Source: WHTK01 sp965197795
GTDB lineage: Bacteria; Chloroflexota; Dehalococcoidia; DSTF01; WHTK01
DNA: 64,000 nt
Direction of reading: 5' to 3'
Assembly (NCBI GenBank): GCA_965197795.1
Contig: OZ240228.1
Coordinates: forward strand, 186,001-250,000
Shown here one piece after another: positions 55,941 through 64,000 of this stretch (its first letter is position 1; every line of letters starts with the position of its first letter). The notes under the pieces are model-generated. The model saw only the letters and a program-made list of their open reading frames with translations, was not told the DNA's origin and did no database searches. A program made the translations under genes and the position numbers.

Positions 55941-57260
55941 ATGGCTGTGGAGCCCAGGCCGGACCGCCCAAGTAGCTGGCAGGCAAGACTGCCGTTCTTC
56001 TATGGCTGGCTCATTGTCGGTCTGGGCTTCTTTGGCGCCTTCTTCGGCATCGGGTTGGTCTGGGCGGCGAGCATCCTTGCGGTCCCGATGCGGGACGAGC
56101 TGGGCTGGAGCAACGCGGCGTTCTTCTTTGCCCTGAGCTTGCGCGGCTGGACGGGCATCTTCATCACGCCGCTGATCGGCCCGTACATCGACCGGCTGCA
56201 CGGTCTGCGCATCCTTGTACTGGTCGGCGCATTGATCAACGTTGGCTCTCTCCTATTGATTAGCCGTGTGAACGCGGAGTGGCAGTTCATCCTCCTCTTC
56301 GGCGTTGTGGGCGGCGTTGCTCAGGCGTGCCAGGCGGGCATGACGGTGATTATTCCCAAGTGGTTCATCCGCCAGCGCGGTCTGGCTGTGTCGCTATCAA
56401 CCATGGGCGGCGGCCTCTCTGCCCTAGTCCTGCCGCCTCTCTTGATCGGTCTGGACGGCGCCCTCGGTTGGAGAAGCAGCTGGCTGGTTATCGCTCTTCT
56501 GGCGTTCGTCTTCTCCGCCCTGCCGGTCCTGCTTCTGCGGCGACAGCCCGAGGACATCGGCCTGCTTCCGGATGGAGACGACGCACCCGTCGAAGGCTCG
56601 GGCAGCGTCCAGCGGCAGGAAGAGGTGAGTTTCAAGCGCAGAGATGCGGTGCGCACCCGGACGTTCTGGATACTGGTCGTCGGTATCTCGATCGGTTCAC
56701 TGGCGGCGAACGGTATACCGGCGAACATCACCAATATGTTCGTAGAGCGCGGTTTGGAGTTCGACCTCGCGGCCACTGCGTTGGTGGCCTACGGAATCGG
56801 CTCGATGTCAGCCAAGGTGGCCTGGGGCTGGCTGGCCAATCGCCTGCACCTGCGCAAAGTGCTGCTCCTACTGACGGCGTACGGCATGGTGGCGCTGCCG
56901 TCGATCCTGTTGATTCCCTCCAGCGTTGGGTCTCCAGCCCTTGGTTACGGTTTCCTGGTGGGCTTCTATGTGGGGGCATTCACCGGCCTGAACAGCCTTG
57001 TCTGGGCGACCTACTTCGGACGGCGGAACGTTGGGGCGATTAGTGGTATCGGGCGGCCGTTCAGCGCCGCATTCCTGTCCGGCGGCCCCTTCATGATGGC
57101 CTTTACTCGCGACCTCTTCGGCACCTACACCGTTGGCATACTCGTGTCGGCGGCGGCGGTGGCGGTTGCCTTCGCCGGCATGTATATGGTGCGACCACCG
57201 CAGCCTCCGTCCGATAAGGCCACAAGTGCTGACGCCTCGTCTGCCGTGGCCGGCGGTTGA
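55941..57260 (+). CDS. MFS transporter, OFA/monocarboxylate-type
   Basis: 439 residues with 12 predicted TM helices. FFYGWLIVGLGFFGAFFGIGLVWAASIL, SLRGWTGIFITPLIGPYIDRLHGLR and GLRPRVVL-like loops are typical of the oxalate/formate antiporter-like branch. SLSTMGGGLSALVLPPLLIGLDGALGWR and SLVWATYFGRRNVGAISG are further marks. It probably carries an organic anion. It lies behind another eroded ...RRLKA tail (to 55897). Confidence 0.9.
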   Translation: MAVEPRPDRPSSWQARLPFFYGWLIVGLGFFGAFFGIGLVWAASILAVPMRDELGWSNAAFFFALSLRGWTGIFITPLIGPYIDRLHGLRILVLVGALINVGSLLLISRVNAEWQFILLFGVVGGVAQACQAGMTVIIPKWFIRQRGLAVSLSTMGGGLSALVLPPLLIGLDGALGWRSSWLVIALLAFVFSALPVLLLRRQPEDIGLLPDGDDAPVEGSGSVQRQEEVSFKRRDAVRTRTFWILVVGISIGSLAANGIPANITNMFVERGLEFDLAATALVAYGIGSMSAKVAWGWLANRLHLRKVLLLLTAYGMVALPSILLIPSSVGSPALGYGFLVGFYVGAFTGLNSLVWATYFGRRNVGAISGIGRPFSAAFLSGGPFMMAFTRDLFGTYTVGILVSAAAVAVAFAGMYMVRPPQPPSDKATSADASSAVAGG

Positions 57261-57269
57261 TTATGCCGA

Positions 57270-57569
57270 GACCTTCGTGGCGGCTGGGCTCCGCCCGCCG
57301 ACAATGCTCAGCTCATGCGGGATTCGATCGCCGACACGCTCGGCACCGAAGCCAACGTGCCCTTCGAGCCTTTGATGGGCGGAGAGGACTTCTCGTTCGT
57401 GCTTCAGAGGGTGCCCGGTGCCTTCGGCATGCTTGGCGTACGCAAGCCGGAGTGGAAGCAACCGAAGGTCAACCACAACGCCGCCTTTGACATGGATGAG
57501 GCGGTGCTACCGCTCGGCACAGCGGTGCTGGCCTCTGCCGCGCTTAACTTCCTCGACGCCAAGCGGTAG
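57270..57569 (+). pseudogene. C-terminal remnant of an M20-family amidohydrolase
   Basis: MRDSIADTLGTEANVPFEPL and GGEDFSFVLQRVPGAFGMLG match the C-terminal metal-site region (GxEDFS) of M20/indole-acetamide-type hydrolases, ending NHNAAFDMDEAVLPLGTAVLAS as in the family. About three quarters of the gene, including the other metal ligands, is missing. It begins 10 bases after the MFS stop. Confidence 0.75.
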
Positions 57570-57680
57570 GGCCGGCCGGCGGCGGCTGCACGCCAGGGGC
57601 CGTGACTTTGGAATATGATCGGCGTCTGCCCTGGACGGCTCGCACGAGCCGAGGGACCGTTCTCATAGAGGTGAGGCATC

Positions 57681-58469
57681 ATGGCTTTCGCGCAACTCAA
57701 CGGCATCGACTTCTATCACGAGGTGCACGGCACCGGTCCAGCGGTGGTCTTCGCGCACGGCGCTGGTGGCAACCACGCCAGCTGGTTTCAGCAGGTGCCG
57801 TACTTCTCGCGCCACTACCAAGTCGTGACCTTCGACCACCGCACGTTCGGTAGATCGGACGATACCAACCAGCTGGGACGCGCCGCTTTCGTCGATGACC
57901 TGTGCGGGCTGCTGGACCACCTCGGCATCGAGCGAGCGGCGCTGGTGGCGCAGTCGATGGGCGGCGGTACCTGCATGGGGTTAACCGCCCGATTCCCCGA
58001 ACGAGTCAGCGCACTGGTGATGGCCGACACGATCGCCGGAATCACGCTGCCCGAGCCTTATCGCGGACAGCAGCAGGCGCACACTGAGAAGATGAGATCG
58101 GCTTCGCAGCTCGAAAGGGTGGTCTCCAAGGGCCTGCCGCTGCGTGAGCCGGACAAGGCTGAGCTGTATCTGCAGCTAGCCAGCTTCAACCTGGACAACA
58201 CCAACCGTCTGAGCCAGACGGGCCGGCCACTCGAGTCGCCGAGCATGGAACAGCTAGTCGAGGCGGGCCGCCAGGTGCCGACGCTGTTTCTGGTGGGGAG
58301 CGAAGACGCGCTGGTCTCGCCGGAGATTGTGCGGGTGGCAAGCCAGCTGCTGCCCAATTCGCGGTTCGCCGAGGTGCCGGACTCCGGCCACTCGGTGTAC
58401 TTCGAGCAGCCCGCGGTGTTCAACCACCTGGTGCATGGCTTCTTGTCCGGCGCGCTGAATCCGGATTGA
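57681..58469 (+). CDS. Alpha/beta-fold hydrolase
   Basis: 262 residues. The oxyanion segment is VFAHGAGGNHASW, DHRTFGRSD follows, and the nucleophile elbow is ALVAQSMGGGTCMG (Ser). The acid is in LFLVGSEDALVSP and the His in VPDSGHSVYFEQPAVF. The length and order fit haloalkane/epoxide-hydrolase-like or 3-oxoadipate enol-lactonase-like enzymes; the substrate is not known. Preceded by AGAGGTGAGG. Confidence 0.92.
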   Translation: MAFAQLNGIDFYHEVHGTGPAVVFAHGAGGNHASWFQQVPYFSRHYQVVTFDHRTFGRSDDTNQLGRAAFVDDLCGLLDHLGIERAALVAQSMGGGTCMGLTARFPERVSALVMADTIAGITLPEPYRGQQQAHTEKMRSASQLERVVSKGLPLREPDKAELYLQLASFNLDNTNRLSQTGRPLESPSMEQLVEAGRQVPTLFLVGSEDALVSPEIVRVASQLLPNSRFAEVPDSGHSVYFEQPAVFNHLVHGFLSGALNPD

Positions 58470-58542
58470 GGCGCACCGGATCCGTTCACGTCTCAGGGCT
58501 GAGACGGGACGTTTCGATTCTCGGATGGGAGGGCAACGCCAG

Positions 58543-59127
58543 TCAGGCTATGCCCAACTCCTGCCGCAGATCCTTTATCGTTTCGGCCCGGCTGCGTCTC
58601 GGCGCAGATACACGCATACCGATGGGCAGATTCTCGACTTCGGGCACGATCTTGATCGCGACGAATACAGGCCCTGTCTCCTGCATGATGCCTTCGACGC
58701 TCGTGACGAAGTCCTCCAGGTCGGTGAAGGAATGCGCGCTGGCGTAGCCCGCGGCGCGAGCGAGGCCTGCGTAGTCGATGTCCTCGGCGTTGGGCACGGG
58801 CTGGCCGCCGGTGGTGGCGTAGCAGCCGTTGTCGAGCGGGAAGTGAACGAAGTTCTCGGGCTTCTTGCCGGCGACGGTCGCGAGCACGCCGAGGTTCATC
58901 AGCAGGGCGCCCTCCGAGTCGAAGAGCACGATCTTCTCTTCGGTCAGGCCCATAGCCAGCCCGAATGCCGCCGACGTCGTCTGGCCCATGGCACCGCCAA
59001 GGCTGATGTCGCGATTCGGGCTCGTCGTGACGTCGCGCCAGTGGCCTCCGGCGATCCCGCTGGTCGTCACGATAGACGTGCCACGATAGGGCTGGAACGC
59101 CTTGAAAACGTCGAGTGGCTTAATCAT
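58543..59127 (-). CDS. TPP-dependent decarboxylase, C-terminal (beta) subunit
   Basis: 194 residues. It has the TPP-binding region SLGGAMGQTTSAAFGLAMGL and DSEGALLMNLGVLATVAG with HFPLDNGCYATTGGQP, as in sulfopyruvate decarboxylase (ComE) and phosphonopyruvate decarboxylase beta halves. It needs the alpha subunit encoded 78 bases upstream (59206-59724). Together they would decarboxylate a 2-oxo acid with a sulfonate or phosphonate group, or a related acid. Confidence 0.88.
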   Translation of the reverse strand: MIKPLDVFKAFQPYRGTSIVTTSGIAGGHWRDVTTSPNRDISLGGAMGQTTSAAFGLAMGLTEEKIVLFDSEGALLMNLGVLATVAGKKPENFVHFPLDNGCYATTGGQPVPNAEDIDYAGLARAAGYASAHSFTDLEDFVTSVEGIMQETGPVFVAIKIVPEVENLPIGMRVSAPRRSRAETIKDLRQELGIA

Positions 59128-59205
59128 GAGGTCTCCGGTTCAGGCATTGGTTCCAGGTCGATTATCAGGGGCGAGCCAGTTGGCGGGAGCTGGCTGCAGA
59201 TGGAG

Positions 59206-59724
59206 CTAGCGGTTGAACCCGTGATATTCGTCGCCGATCAGCACTACGACCGGACGCATCGTCTTCCGGCTTTGCTTGAAGGCTTCCGAGATGCGAGGTC
59301 CGTCCTCGTCGTGCTCTACCAGGAAGTACTACAGGCCGAACGCGTTCAAGAAAGGCTCCGTGTAACGCGCGGCCGAGTCGGGCGTGATACCGCGACGGGT
59401 CCACCCTCTGTACCCGATCACCGCGACCAACGGGAAGCCGGTATCGAGGGCCATGCCCCTTAGCGAGTCGCCCGCCTCCATCATGCCGGTGTTTTGAATC
59501 AGGACGACCGGGGTCTTGCCGGCGACGTTAAGTCCCAGGGCCGTGGACCAGCTCTCGCCTTCGCGCGAAACCGGGATGATGTCCAGCCCCGGCTGCTGCA
59601 GCATCAGCTCGTAGAGGTAGTTGGTCTCGCTGTCGGAGATGGTGATGATGTGTGTAACGCCGTTCTTCTCGAATTCCTCGATCAGCGTCTCTGGTCGCAG
59701 AACAGGGACCTGTTGCTGAGTCAT
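59206..59724 (-). pseudogene. TPP-dependent decarboxylase, N-terminal (alpha) subunit, in-frame TAG
   Basis: MTQQQVPVLRPETLIEEFEK, SDSETNYLYELMLQQPGLDI, PVSREGESWSTALGLNVAGK and QNTGMMEAGDSLRGMALDTG are typical of the alpha half (ComD-like). An in-frame TAG at 59331-59329 interrupts PFLNAFGL-stop-YFLVEHDEDG. The frame stays open for 40 more codons of good protein (SRKTMRPVVVLIGDEYHG) to a TAG at 59208-59206. A Tyr or Trp codon is expected at the interruption. TAG is a normal stop elsewhere in this window, so recoding is unlikely. Confidence 0.75.
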
Positions 59725-59859
59725 CTAATCCCTCCCGAATTGGCCGCGAAGCTGGCGGATGATTGCCGTGATCGCTTTGCGCGTGCTTGGAGCGGCGGGA
59801 TTATATCATTGGCGTACCGTTTGTGGGGGTGGAGTGGTGGCCCCTGGCCGCGACCTCTC

Positions 59860-60642
59860 CTAGTGCATCACCAGCCCGCCGTCGACGTTGATCGTTTGCC
59901 CTGTGATGTTGCGCGAGCCGGGGCCGGCGAGGAAGAGGATCATCGCCGCGACGTCCTCGGGCTCGTTGTATCTGCCGAGAGGGACGCTTCTGGCGCGCTC
60001 GCGTTCCAGCTCTTCCCTGCTGACCCCGGCTAGATCTGAGCGGTCGGCGTTGACGCCGGCGAACATCGGTGTGTTGGTGCCTCCCGGGCAGACTGCGTTG
60101 ACGTTGATGTCGTGGGCGCTGAGCTGCCGCGCGGCTACGAGGGTCATCGCGATCACCGCCCCTTTGCTGGCGCCGTAGACCGCGTTAGAGGTACCCGGCG
60201 ACCCCTTACCGGCTATCGAAGCCATGTTTACGATGCGCCCGCCACGTCCCTGCTCGATCATCTGCCTAGCTACGCGCTGCATGCAGAAGAACGCCCCTTT
60301 GGCGTTGATCTGAAGGATTCGGTCCCAGTCATCCTCCGTGATGTCGAGGAAGTCGCGGCGCCAGGTGACGCCGGCGCTGTTGACGAGGATGTCGATGCCG
60401 CCGAGGGTTGCTGCCGCCTCGTCGACCATGCGGTCTATCTCTGACAGGCTGCGAAGGTCGGCCTGAATCGCGACGCCGCGCCGGCCAAGCTGCCTGACGA
60501 GGTCAGCCGTCTCGTCGAGGGCCTCGCGATTGATGTCGACGAGCGCTACGTCAGCGCCGTCTTGCGCGACTTCGATTGCGGCGGCGCGCCCGATACCGCT
60601 CGCCGCGCCGGTAACGAAGGCGATCTTTCCGTCTAGAGCCAC
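59860..60642 (-). CDS. SDR family oxidoreductase
   Basis: 260 residues of a classical SDR: TGAASGIGRAAAIEVAQDG (cofactor Gly motif), NSAGVTWRRDFLD, the catalytic triad Ser in NMASIAG and Y-x3-K in AVYGASKGAVIA, and the closing GSRNITGQTINVDGG. The Asp after the second strand (ALVDINREAL) favours NAD(H). The substrate is unknown. Confidence 0.93.
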   Translation of the reverse strand: MALDGKIAFVTGAASGIGRAAAIEVAQDGADVALVDINREALDETADLVRQLGRRGVAIQADLRSLSEIDRMVDEAAATLGGIDILVNSAGVTWRRDFLDITEDDWDRILQINAKGAFFCMQRVARQMIEQGRGGRIVNMASIAGKGSPGTSNAVYGASKGAVIAMTLVAARQLSAHDINVNAVCPGGTNTPMFAGVNADRSDLAGVSREELERERARSVPLGRYNEPEDVAAMILFLAGPGSRNITGQTINVDGGLVMH

Positions 60643-60756
60643 GTCTATCTCCTCAGGTTCAGTAGTGCGCGTGAAGTGCCTAGTGTAGCGGCTCCGTCGA
60701 GGCCTGAGGGTCGTGAAGTCCCTCGACCTCGACAGTCGGGAGACGAACGCAGCTTG

Positions 60757-60799
60757 GCATCGAACGGGCGCCGGGCGGCCGGGGCCACTGAAGGCGTAG
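60757..60799 (+). pseudogene. Scar of a kinase-AAA-TPR gene tail (weak)
   Basis: IERAPGGRG followed, one base shifted, by LKA and TAG. Shorter and more diverged than the copies at 52027, 53488 and 54233. The rest of 60643-60870 shows no gene. Confidence 0.35.
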
Positions 60800-60870
60800 G
60801 CCGGGGCGAGGCGGCCAGGGATTAGTGCTGCGCCAGCTCGTTCTTGATCGCCTAGGTTTGAAGCAACGAA

Positions 60871-60897
60871 AGGGGGAGGGCAGTCTGCCCTCCCCCT
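60871..60897 (-). terminator. Rho-independent terminator of the cupredoxin operon
   Basis: A 12-bp stem (AGGGGGAGGGCA with TGCCCTCCCCCT), a 3-base loop, then TTTCGTT on the minus strand; it lies 34 bases after the stop at 60931. Confidence 0.8.
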
Positions 60898-60930
60898 GAC
60901 ACGAAGCGGATTAACCGCTGCGTGCGAGCC

Positions 60931-61572
60931 TTACCGGCTCCTCGATGCATTTAGACCGACGGCTGTACCAGCTGCCAGGAAGGCGAGCGCCGCCGCCATG
61001 GCATACCACAAAGTCAGGCCTGCGTTCTCGGCCAGCCCATCATCGCCGGTTGAGGGCGGGGTGATGCCGGCAGCATCTTCAGCGGCCTTTTCGGCCGCGA
61101 TGGTGTTCCGCAGGTCCTGCGAGGCGAAGTACCTGCCGGGAGGTGGGTTCTGGCCGGGCTCGTATACGACGATGACGCCGAACTGACCGTTGTCTCCCGG
61201 AGCGCCGTGGAGGCGACAGTAGAACGGGTAAACGCCAGGCTCGTCGAACGTGAACTCGAATGAGTCTCGGTCTGAGTCGGGCCGCAGGAAGTCATCGCGG
61301 GCAGCGCCCGTGTCGAATGTGCAGGCACCGATTCGAGAATCGAAACAGCCTTCCGACGTGACGGTGTGTGGCGCGCGGCCTGTGACGGTCCATTTGACCG
61401 TGGTGCCAACCGGCATCGTTACACGCGTCGTGGACCACTGAAACGGTGGTCCCTGCACGCCAATGTCGAAGACTACTTCCTGCGCCTCTGCGCTGGATCC
61501 AGAACTCAAGGGGTTGAATGAGCCCGCTACGGCGACGAAAACCGCCACGACGGATCGGGGTGAATGCTGCAC
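60931..61572 (-). CDS. Cupredoxin-domain membrane-anchored protein
   Basis: 213 residues. A signal-like segment ends near SSAEAQ, a blue-copper-like domain follows (TMPVGTTVKWTVTGRAPHTV with a His ligand, FDEPGVYPFYCRLHGAPGDN with Cys and His ligands, GQFGVIVV), then a linker and a C-terminal TM helix (LWYAMAAALAFLAAGTAVGL) with a basic end. The usual Met ligand is replaced or displaced (HGAPGDNG). It overlaps the preceding cupredoxin gene. It is probably an extracytoplasmic electron carrier or copper protein. Confidence 0.78.
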   Translation of the reverse strand: MQHSPRSVVAVFVAVAGSFNPLSSGSSAEAQEVVFDIGVQGPPFQWSTTRVTMPVGTTVKWTVTGRAPHTVTSEGCFDSRIGACTFDTGAARDDFLRPDSDRDSFEFTFDEPGVYPFYCRLHGAPGDNGQFGVIVVYEPGQNPPPGRYFASQDLRNTIAAEKAAEDAAGITPPSTGDDGLAENAGLTLWYAMAAALAFLAAGTAVGLNASRSR

Positions 61573-62109
61573 TGGAAGCTGTAGCGCCCGGCAGACCCGC
61601 TATTAAAGGTGATCGAGTCGCTGCAGGGCCCGGTGCAGGTTTCGGAATGCTCGACGGCGGGAATGCTAACGCCGAAGTCGTGCAGCACGCCGGTATCGGT
61701 GTTCGTGAACACCACCGTGATCTGCGTCTCAACCGGTACCGAGATCGCCGCTCGATCGAAGGCGATGTTTGCGGCACTGACGTTGATAGTGAGTGAGGAT
61801 GGAGGCGGTGGCGTCGTGGCCTCAGCTTGCGGCGTGGACGTTGGCGGGACTGCGGAAGGCACCGCGGTTGGCGGTTCAGAAGTAGGGCTCGGAAGGAGGG
61901 GGCGTCGCCTGCTCAGGGTCGATCGTCGAGGAGGTTGTCGCGGGTTGGTCCGAGGGCGTCGCCGAGCCTTCGTCCTTCGAGTCAGCGCCGCTGCTGCAGG
62001 CTATCGCCAGAGCCGCCAGGCTCGCGGCGGCCACGAACCACCACTTCCTGCCGGTTGCGGCGGTCGAAAGTAGCCGTCTTGACTGTCTGTCGCGACTCGT
62101 TGTTTTCAT
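61527..62109 (-). pseudogene. Cupredoxin lipoprotein, frameshift in the linker
   Basis: The start at 62109 gives a twin-basic lead and lipoprotein signal KWWFVAAASLAALAIACSSG and a Ser/Thr/Pro linker ending at 61876. The next frame (from about 61868) continues the linker, then a cupredoxin domain NVSAANIAFDRAAISVPVET, TVVFTNTDTGVLHDFGVSIP, SAGRYSFQCSIHP. The Met ligand normally following CxxHP is absent; the frame ends SWRFSSP. One lost base near 61870 explains the break. It is in line with the second cupredoxin gene. Confidence 0.65.
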
Positions 62110-62311
62110 CCGGATGTATCTCGCCCTGTTGGCGAGTTGGATCACCGAATCACGGAAGTTATCAAGACGCGTTCAGGACGCTTATTCTAGTAGCGACAAG
62201 CGGCATTGCACGGGATCTTAATGAGGAGACTACCGGACATGAGACGGGGATGGCCGGGGTTCGCAACGAGGAAGTCATGGTCCAAGTCCCACGAGAGCCT
62301 GCTTTTACAGG

Positions 62312-62560
62312 TCAGTCCAGGCTGTTGCCGCCGTAAGACGCTCCGCGTCTTCTGACCGGCAGGTCGACCTCCGGAGCCCAGACGTAGACTTGATGGCCAC
62401 AGGAGAAGCAAGCGAGGTCGCCTTCCGTCCCGGTAGTCAACATCCGGCCCCGGCACCTTGGGCACGGCTCGCGAGCCTGTTTTGCCAGCTTGGCCAGGGC
62501 TGCTTCCCGTGCCTCCGCCACCTCCAGGGTGGCTTCACGGTCAACAGGGAGCTCAGGCAT
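62312..62560 (-). CDS. Small zinc-ribbon protein
   Basis: About 82 residues. A helical, Ala/Glu-rich N-terminal half (VAEAREAALAKLAKQA) is followed by a C4 zinc ribbon, PCPRCRGRM and ACFSCGHQVYV. The ATG at 62560 overlaps the end of the 47-residue ORF, so three genes (cspA, the small basic protein and this) form a coupled operon. Probably a nucleic-acid-binding protein; no named family is evident. Confidence 0.72.
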   Translation of the reverse strand: MPELPVDREATLEVAEAREAALAKLAKQAREPCPRCRGRMLTTGTEGDLACFSCGHQVYVWAPEVDLPVRRRGASYGGNSLD

Positions 62561-62696
62561 TGGAATCAACTCGAGGCTGGACTCCGTAGCGGACTCGACG
62601 ATTCTTGCGCTCGGCAGCGTCGGCCCGCTCTTTGGTCTGGAGCTGAATCTTTCGCTTCTTCGCTTTCGCGCTGTTGCTTTTGTTACCGCCGGCCAT
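62553..62696 (-). CDS. 47-residue basic protein in the cold-shock operon
   Basis: Reads MAGGNKSNSAKAKKRKIQLQ, then TKERADAAERKNRRVRYGVQ, ending PRVDSNA with TGA. Its ATG overlaps the cold-shock stop (TGATG at 62698-62694) and its end overlaps the next start. About a third of the residues are Lys or Arg, which suggests RNA or ribosome binding. I know no family for it. Confidence 0.65.
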   Translation of the reverse strand: MAGGNKSNSAKAKKRKIQLQTKERADAAERKNRRVRYGVQPRVDSNA

Positions 62697-62911
62697 CAGG
62701 CGCCGAGCCGGATATTCGAGGCGCGCGACCGGCCCGGATTGCGAGGGTCGGCTTCCATATCGAACTCGACGCTCTGGCCCGTCACCAGCGAATCGTATTC
62801 GCCAGGCGGTAAGGAGCTGCTGTGAAAAAACACGTCCTCTCCGCCCCCCTCCAACTGGATGAACCCGAAGCCGCGATCCTTCACTAACGTTTTGATTGTG
62901 CCCGTCGCCAT
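62696..62911 (-). CDS. cspA: Cold-shock protein, CspA family
   Basis: 71 residues. RNP1 is KDRGFGFIQ and RNP2 is DVFFHSSS, in a single five-stranded OB fold that ends VEFDMEADPRNPGRSRASNI. It binds single-stranded RNA/DNA as an RNA chaperone. The start at 62911 (MATGTIKTL) is six codons inside the longest frame and has GGGAGATC upstream. Confidence 0.93.
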   Translation of the reverse strand: MATGTIKTLVKDRGFGFIQLEGGGEDVFFHSSSLPPGEYDSLVTGQSVEFDMEADPRNPGRSRASNIRLGA

Positions 62912-62929
62912 ATTTGATCTCCCTATCAA

Positions 62930-63324
62930 TTTCTCAAGCCTGATCGTAGTTGTCTTGGTTAGGCAGGCCTCATCCTTCCGATGAAGGATTGCCTCTTCCG
63001 GTGTGTTCGTGGCGCGTATCTTCGCCTGGCTCCAAGCGGATAAAGGTTGCCCGACGAGAACAGAGGGCGGCTTCTGGAAAGCTGACGGTCTGCGAGCTGG
63101 GGGTTTTTCCTAGTGCGCTTAGTGTAGGGGATCGTTGGGCAAAGAAGTAGACATGACATTCGACCGCCAAGGAATCGAATTCAGTGCTAAGGTGGTGCAG
63201 TCCCTTCGATCCTGAGGAGGCGTGGCTGAGACTCGACGAACCGGACGTGTCTCGTTACTTGCTCTGCGCGTCGATTGTCCCGAGGGGCTCGATTTCATGT
63301 GAAGCTTCTCACGGCAGGAGTCCG
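62930..63324. other. Gene-free stretch upstream of the cold-shock operon
   Basis: About 395 bases with no convincing gene. A small hairpin (ATCCTT/AAGGAT, near 62970) is visible. Its 5' end would hold the leader of the cold-shock mRNA. Confidence 0.45.
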
Positions 63325-63597
63325 ATGAGTTCGGACGGAAGGAAATGTGCAAACCGTATGCCCGAAACCGTCAAGCTGTCCTTCGAAGGCGACTACGATG
63401 ACCCGTCGCCGCTGGTAGTTCTCTACAATCCCGAGGTCCTCTCAGGGGCTCTGCTGAGTCAGGTGTTGCGGTTTGGCCTGGTTGGCGCTACGGCTCAGAA
63501 ACCGAGTCTGTCCGGCAAACTCAAGGGAAGCAGAGCTGGCCTGATTGAGATGATCCAAACCTACGGCCTCGGAGTCGAAGTCGTACCAGTCGCCTAG
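63325..63597 (+). CDS. Hypothetical protein (about 90 residues)
   Basis: The start at 63325 (MSSDGRKCANRMPETVKLSF) has GGCAGGAG at good distance; 63358 is an alternative. The body (EGDYDDPSPLVVLYNPEVLS, VLRFGLVGATAQKP) is soluble and mildly hydrophobic at its centre. I do not recognise the family. It is followed by a strong palindromic terminator. Confidence 0.55.
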   Translation: MSSDGRKCANRMPETVKLSFEGDYDDPSPLVVLYNPEVLSGALLSQVLRFGLVGATAQKPSLSGKLKGSRAGLIEMIQTYGLGVEVVPVA

Positions 63598-63655
63598 CCA
63601 TTGATTGGTGCTTCTGGTTCTCACGAACCGGTCGCCATGCTTTAGCTTTCAGGCA

Positions 63656-63685
63656 CTAAGCGCCCCTCGATCGAGGGGCGCTTAG
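63656..63685 (+). terminator. Perfect 30-bp palindrome, likely terminator
   Basis: CTAAGCGCCCCTCGA with its exact complement, 58 bases after the hypothetical gene. No loop bases are left over, so in RNA the central TCGA forms the loop. It could stop transcription from both sides. Confidence 0.65.
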
Positions 63686-63740
63686 TTATCCGGTTAAGCC
63701 GGCACTGACCTTGGATCCTTGGGCTCCAGGTACGAAGCGA

Positions 63741-63768
63741 AGAGGGCTCGCCATGTGGCGAGCCCTCT
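63741..63768 (-). terminator. Terminator of the glycine betaine-binding protein gene
   Basis: A 12-bp perfect stem (AGAGGGCTCGCC/GGCGAGCCCTCT) with an ATGT loop, 33 bases after the minus-strand stop at 63802. Confidence 0.7.
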
Positions 63769-63801
63769 TCTGCGTTGCGCTGCGTGAGAATGTTGCGTGC
63801 G

Positions 63802-64000
63802 CTATTCGATGAAGCCGTTTTCGCGTAGCCAGCTTTCGGCCACCGCGGCGGGCTCCTCACCACCAGCGTCGACTCGCGAGTTGAGCTCTCGCATGACCTC
63901 GGAGTCGAGGGCCGCGGAGATCGGGCCGAATATGTCCTCCAGCGCTTCGCCGTGCTCGTCATAGACGTCCTTGCGCACGGTCAGCGCGTTGTTGTACGCG
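63802..64000 (-). CDS. Glycine betaine/proline-type ABC substrate-binding protein, C-terminal part
   Basis: The minus strand from the window edge reads AYNNALTVRKDVYDEHGEAL, then FGPISAALDSEVMRELNSRV and VAESWLRENGFIE with TAG at 63804-63802. This is the C-terminal domain of OpuAC/OsmF-like binding proteins that capture compatible solutes outside the cell. The rest lies beyond the window. Confidence 0.82.
   Translation of the reverse strand, partial: AYNNALTVRKDVYDEHGEALEDIFGPISAALDSEVMRELNSRVDAGGEEPAAVAESWLRENGFIE

Overview
The window is GC-rich bacterial DNA. Several features together point to the Chloroflexota (a Thermomicrobia- or Dehalococcoidia-like lineage): large Ser/Thr kinase-AAA-TPR proteins, a SipW/DUF5305 surface locus, a CUAEP-tail radical SAM selenoprotein, an AgrE-type arginine enzyme, many Rieske oxygenases and LexA-like sites of the cyanobacterial AGTAC-N4-GT shape. 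This placement is inference from gene content; there is no rRNA in the window.

Left part (1-19.9 kb): an ABC-2 exporter pair, a zinc alcohol dehydrogenase, an intradiol dioxygenase, a cupin, a HAD dehalogenase and a Vgb-like propeller lipoprotein. Next comes a surface-protein locus built around an ER-type (SipW-like) signal peptidase joined to a DUF5305 region, with small secreted partners. NudC, an LLM oxidoreductase, ASCH, YihY/BrkB, a fumarylacetoacetase-family hydrolase, a 3-hydroxyisobutyrate dehydrogenase-like protein, a Nudix hydrolase and a membrane-anchored zincin-like protein follow.

Middle (about 20.0-48.5 kb): a probable genomic island. An intact tRNA-Gly (anticodon GCC) lies at its left end, and the 3' part of that tRNA plus flanking DNA is repeated perfectly over 71 bp at 48491-48561. 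An eroded integrase N-terminus sits beside the tRNA. The island carries a mutasome cassette (ImuB-like, DUF6504, DnaE2) with two LexA-like boxes. It also carries a methyltransferase/membrane pair and a selenium-linked cluster: FAD reductase, Rieske ferredoxin, FGE-like protein, ATP-grasp, radical SAM selenoprotein, NifU-type protein and DUF169. A large kinase-AAA-TPR gene in the island is cut by an IS1595-type element that carries a RelA/SpoT-domain passenger. A Rieske oxygenase and a PutA-AgrE pair (arginine to ornithine to proline to glutamate) complete it.

The best find is the radical SAM gene. Its apparent stop is TGA, and reading through it gives C-U-A-E-P plus 13 more residues up to a TAA that lies 4 bases from the convergent neighbour. 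A 6-bp hairpin sits just after the TGA, as expected for a bacterial SECIS element.

Right part (48.6-64 kb): a second Rieske oxygenase, a cobalt-type nitrile hydratase operon with a His-tailed accessory protein, two MFS transporters, a Na+/H+ antiporter, an alpha/beta hydrolase, a two-subunit TPP decarboxylase, an SDR, cupredoxins, a cold-shock operon with an overlooked 47-residue basic protein, and the end of a glycine betaine-binding protein.

A striking general property is the number of broken genes: about a dozen carry single-base frameshifts, two carry in-frame TAG codons, and one has an 11-bp tandem duplication. Some of this is certainly real decay (IS insertion, duplication, deletions). 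Some may be indel error in the assembly, and raw reads would be needed to separate the two. All functional calls come from reading the sequence and from knowledge of the families; no database search was run.
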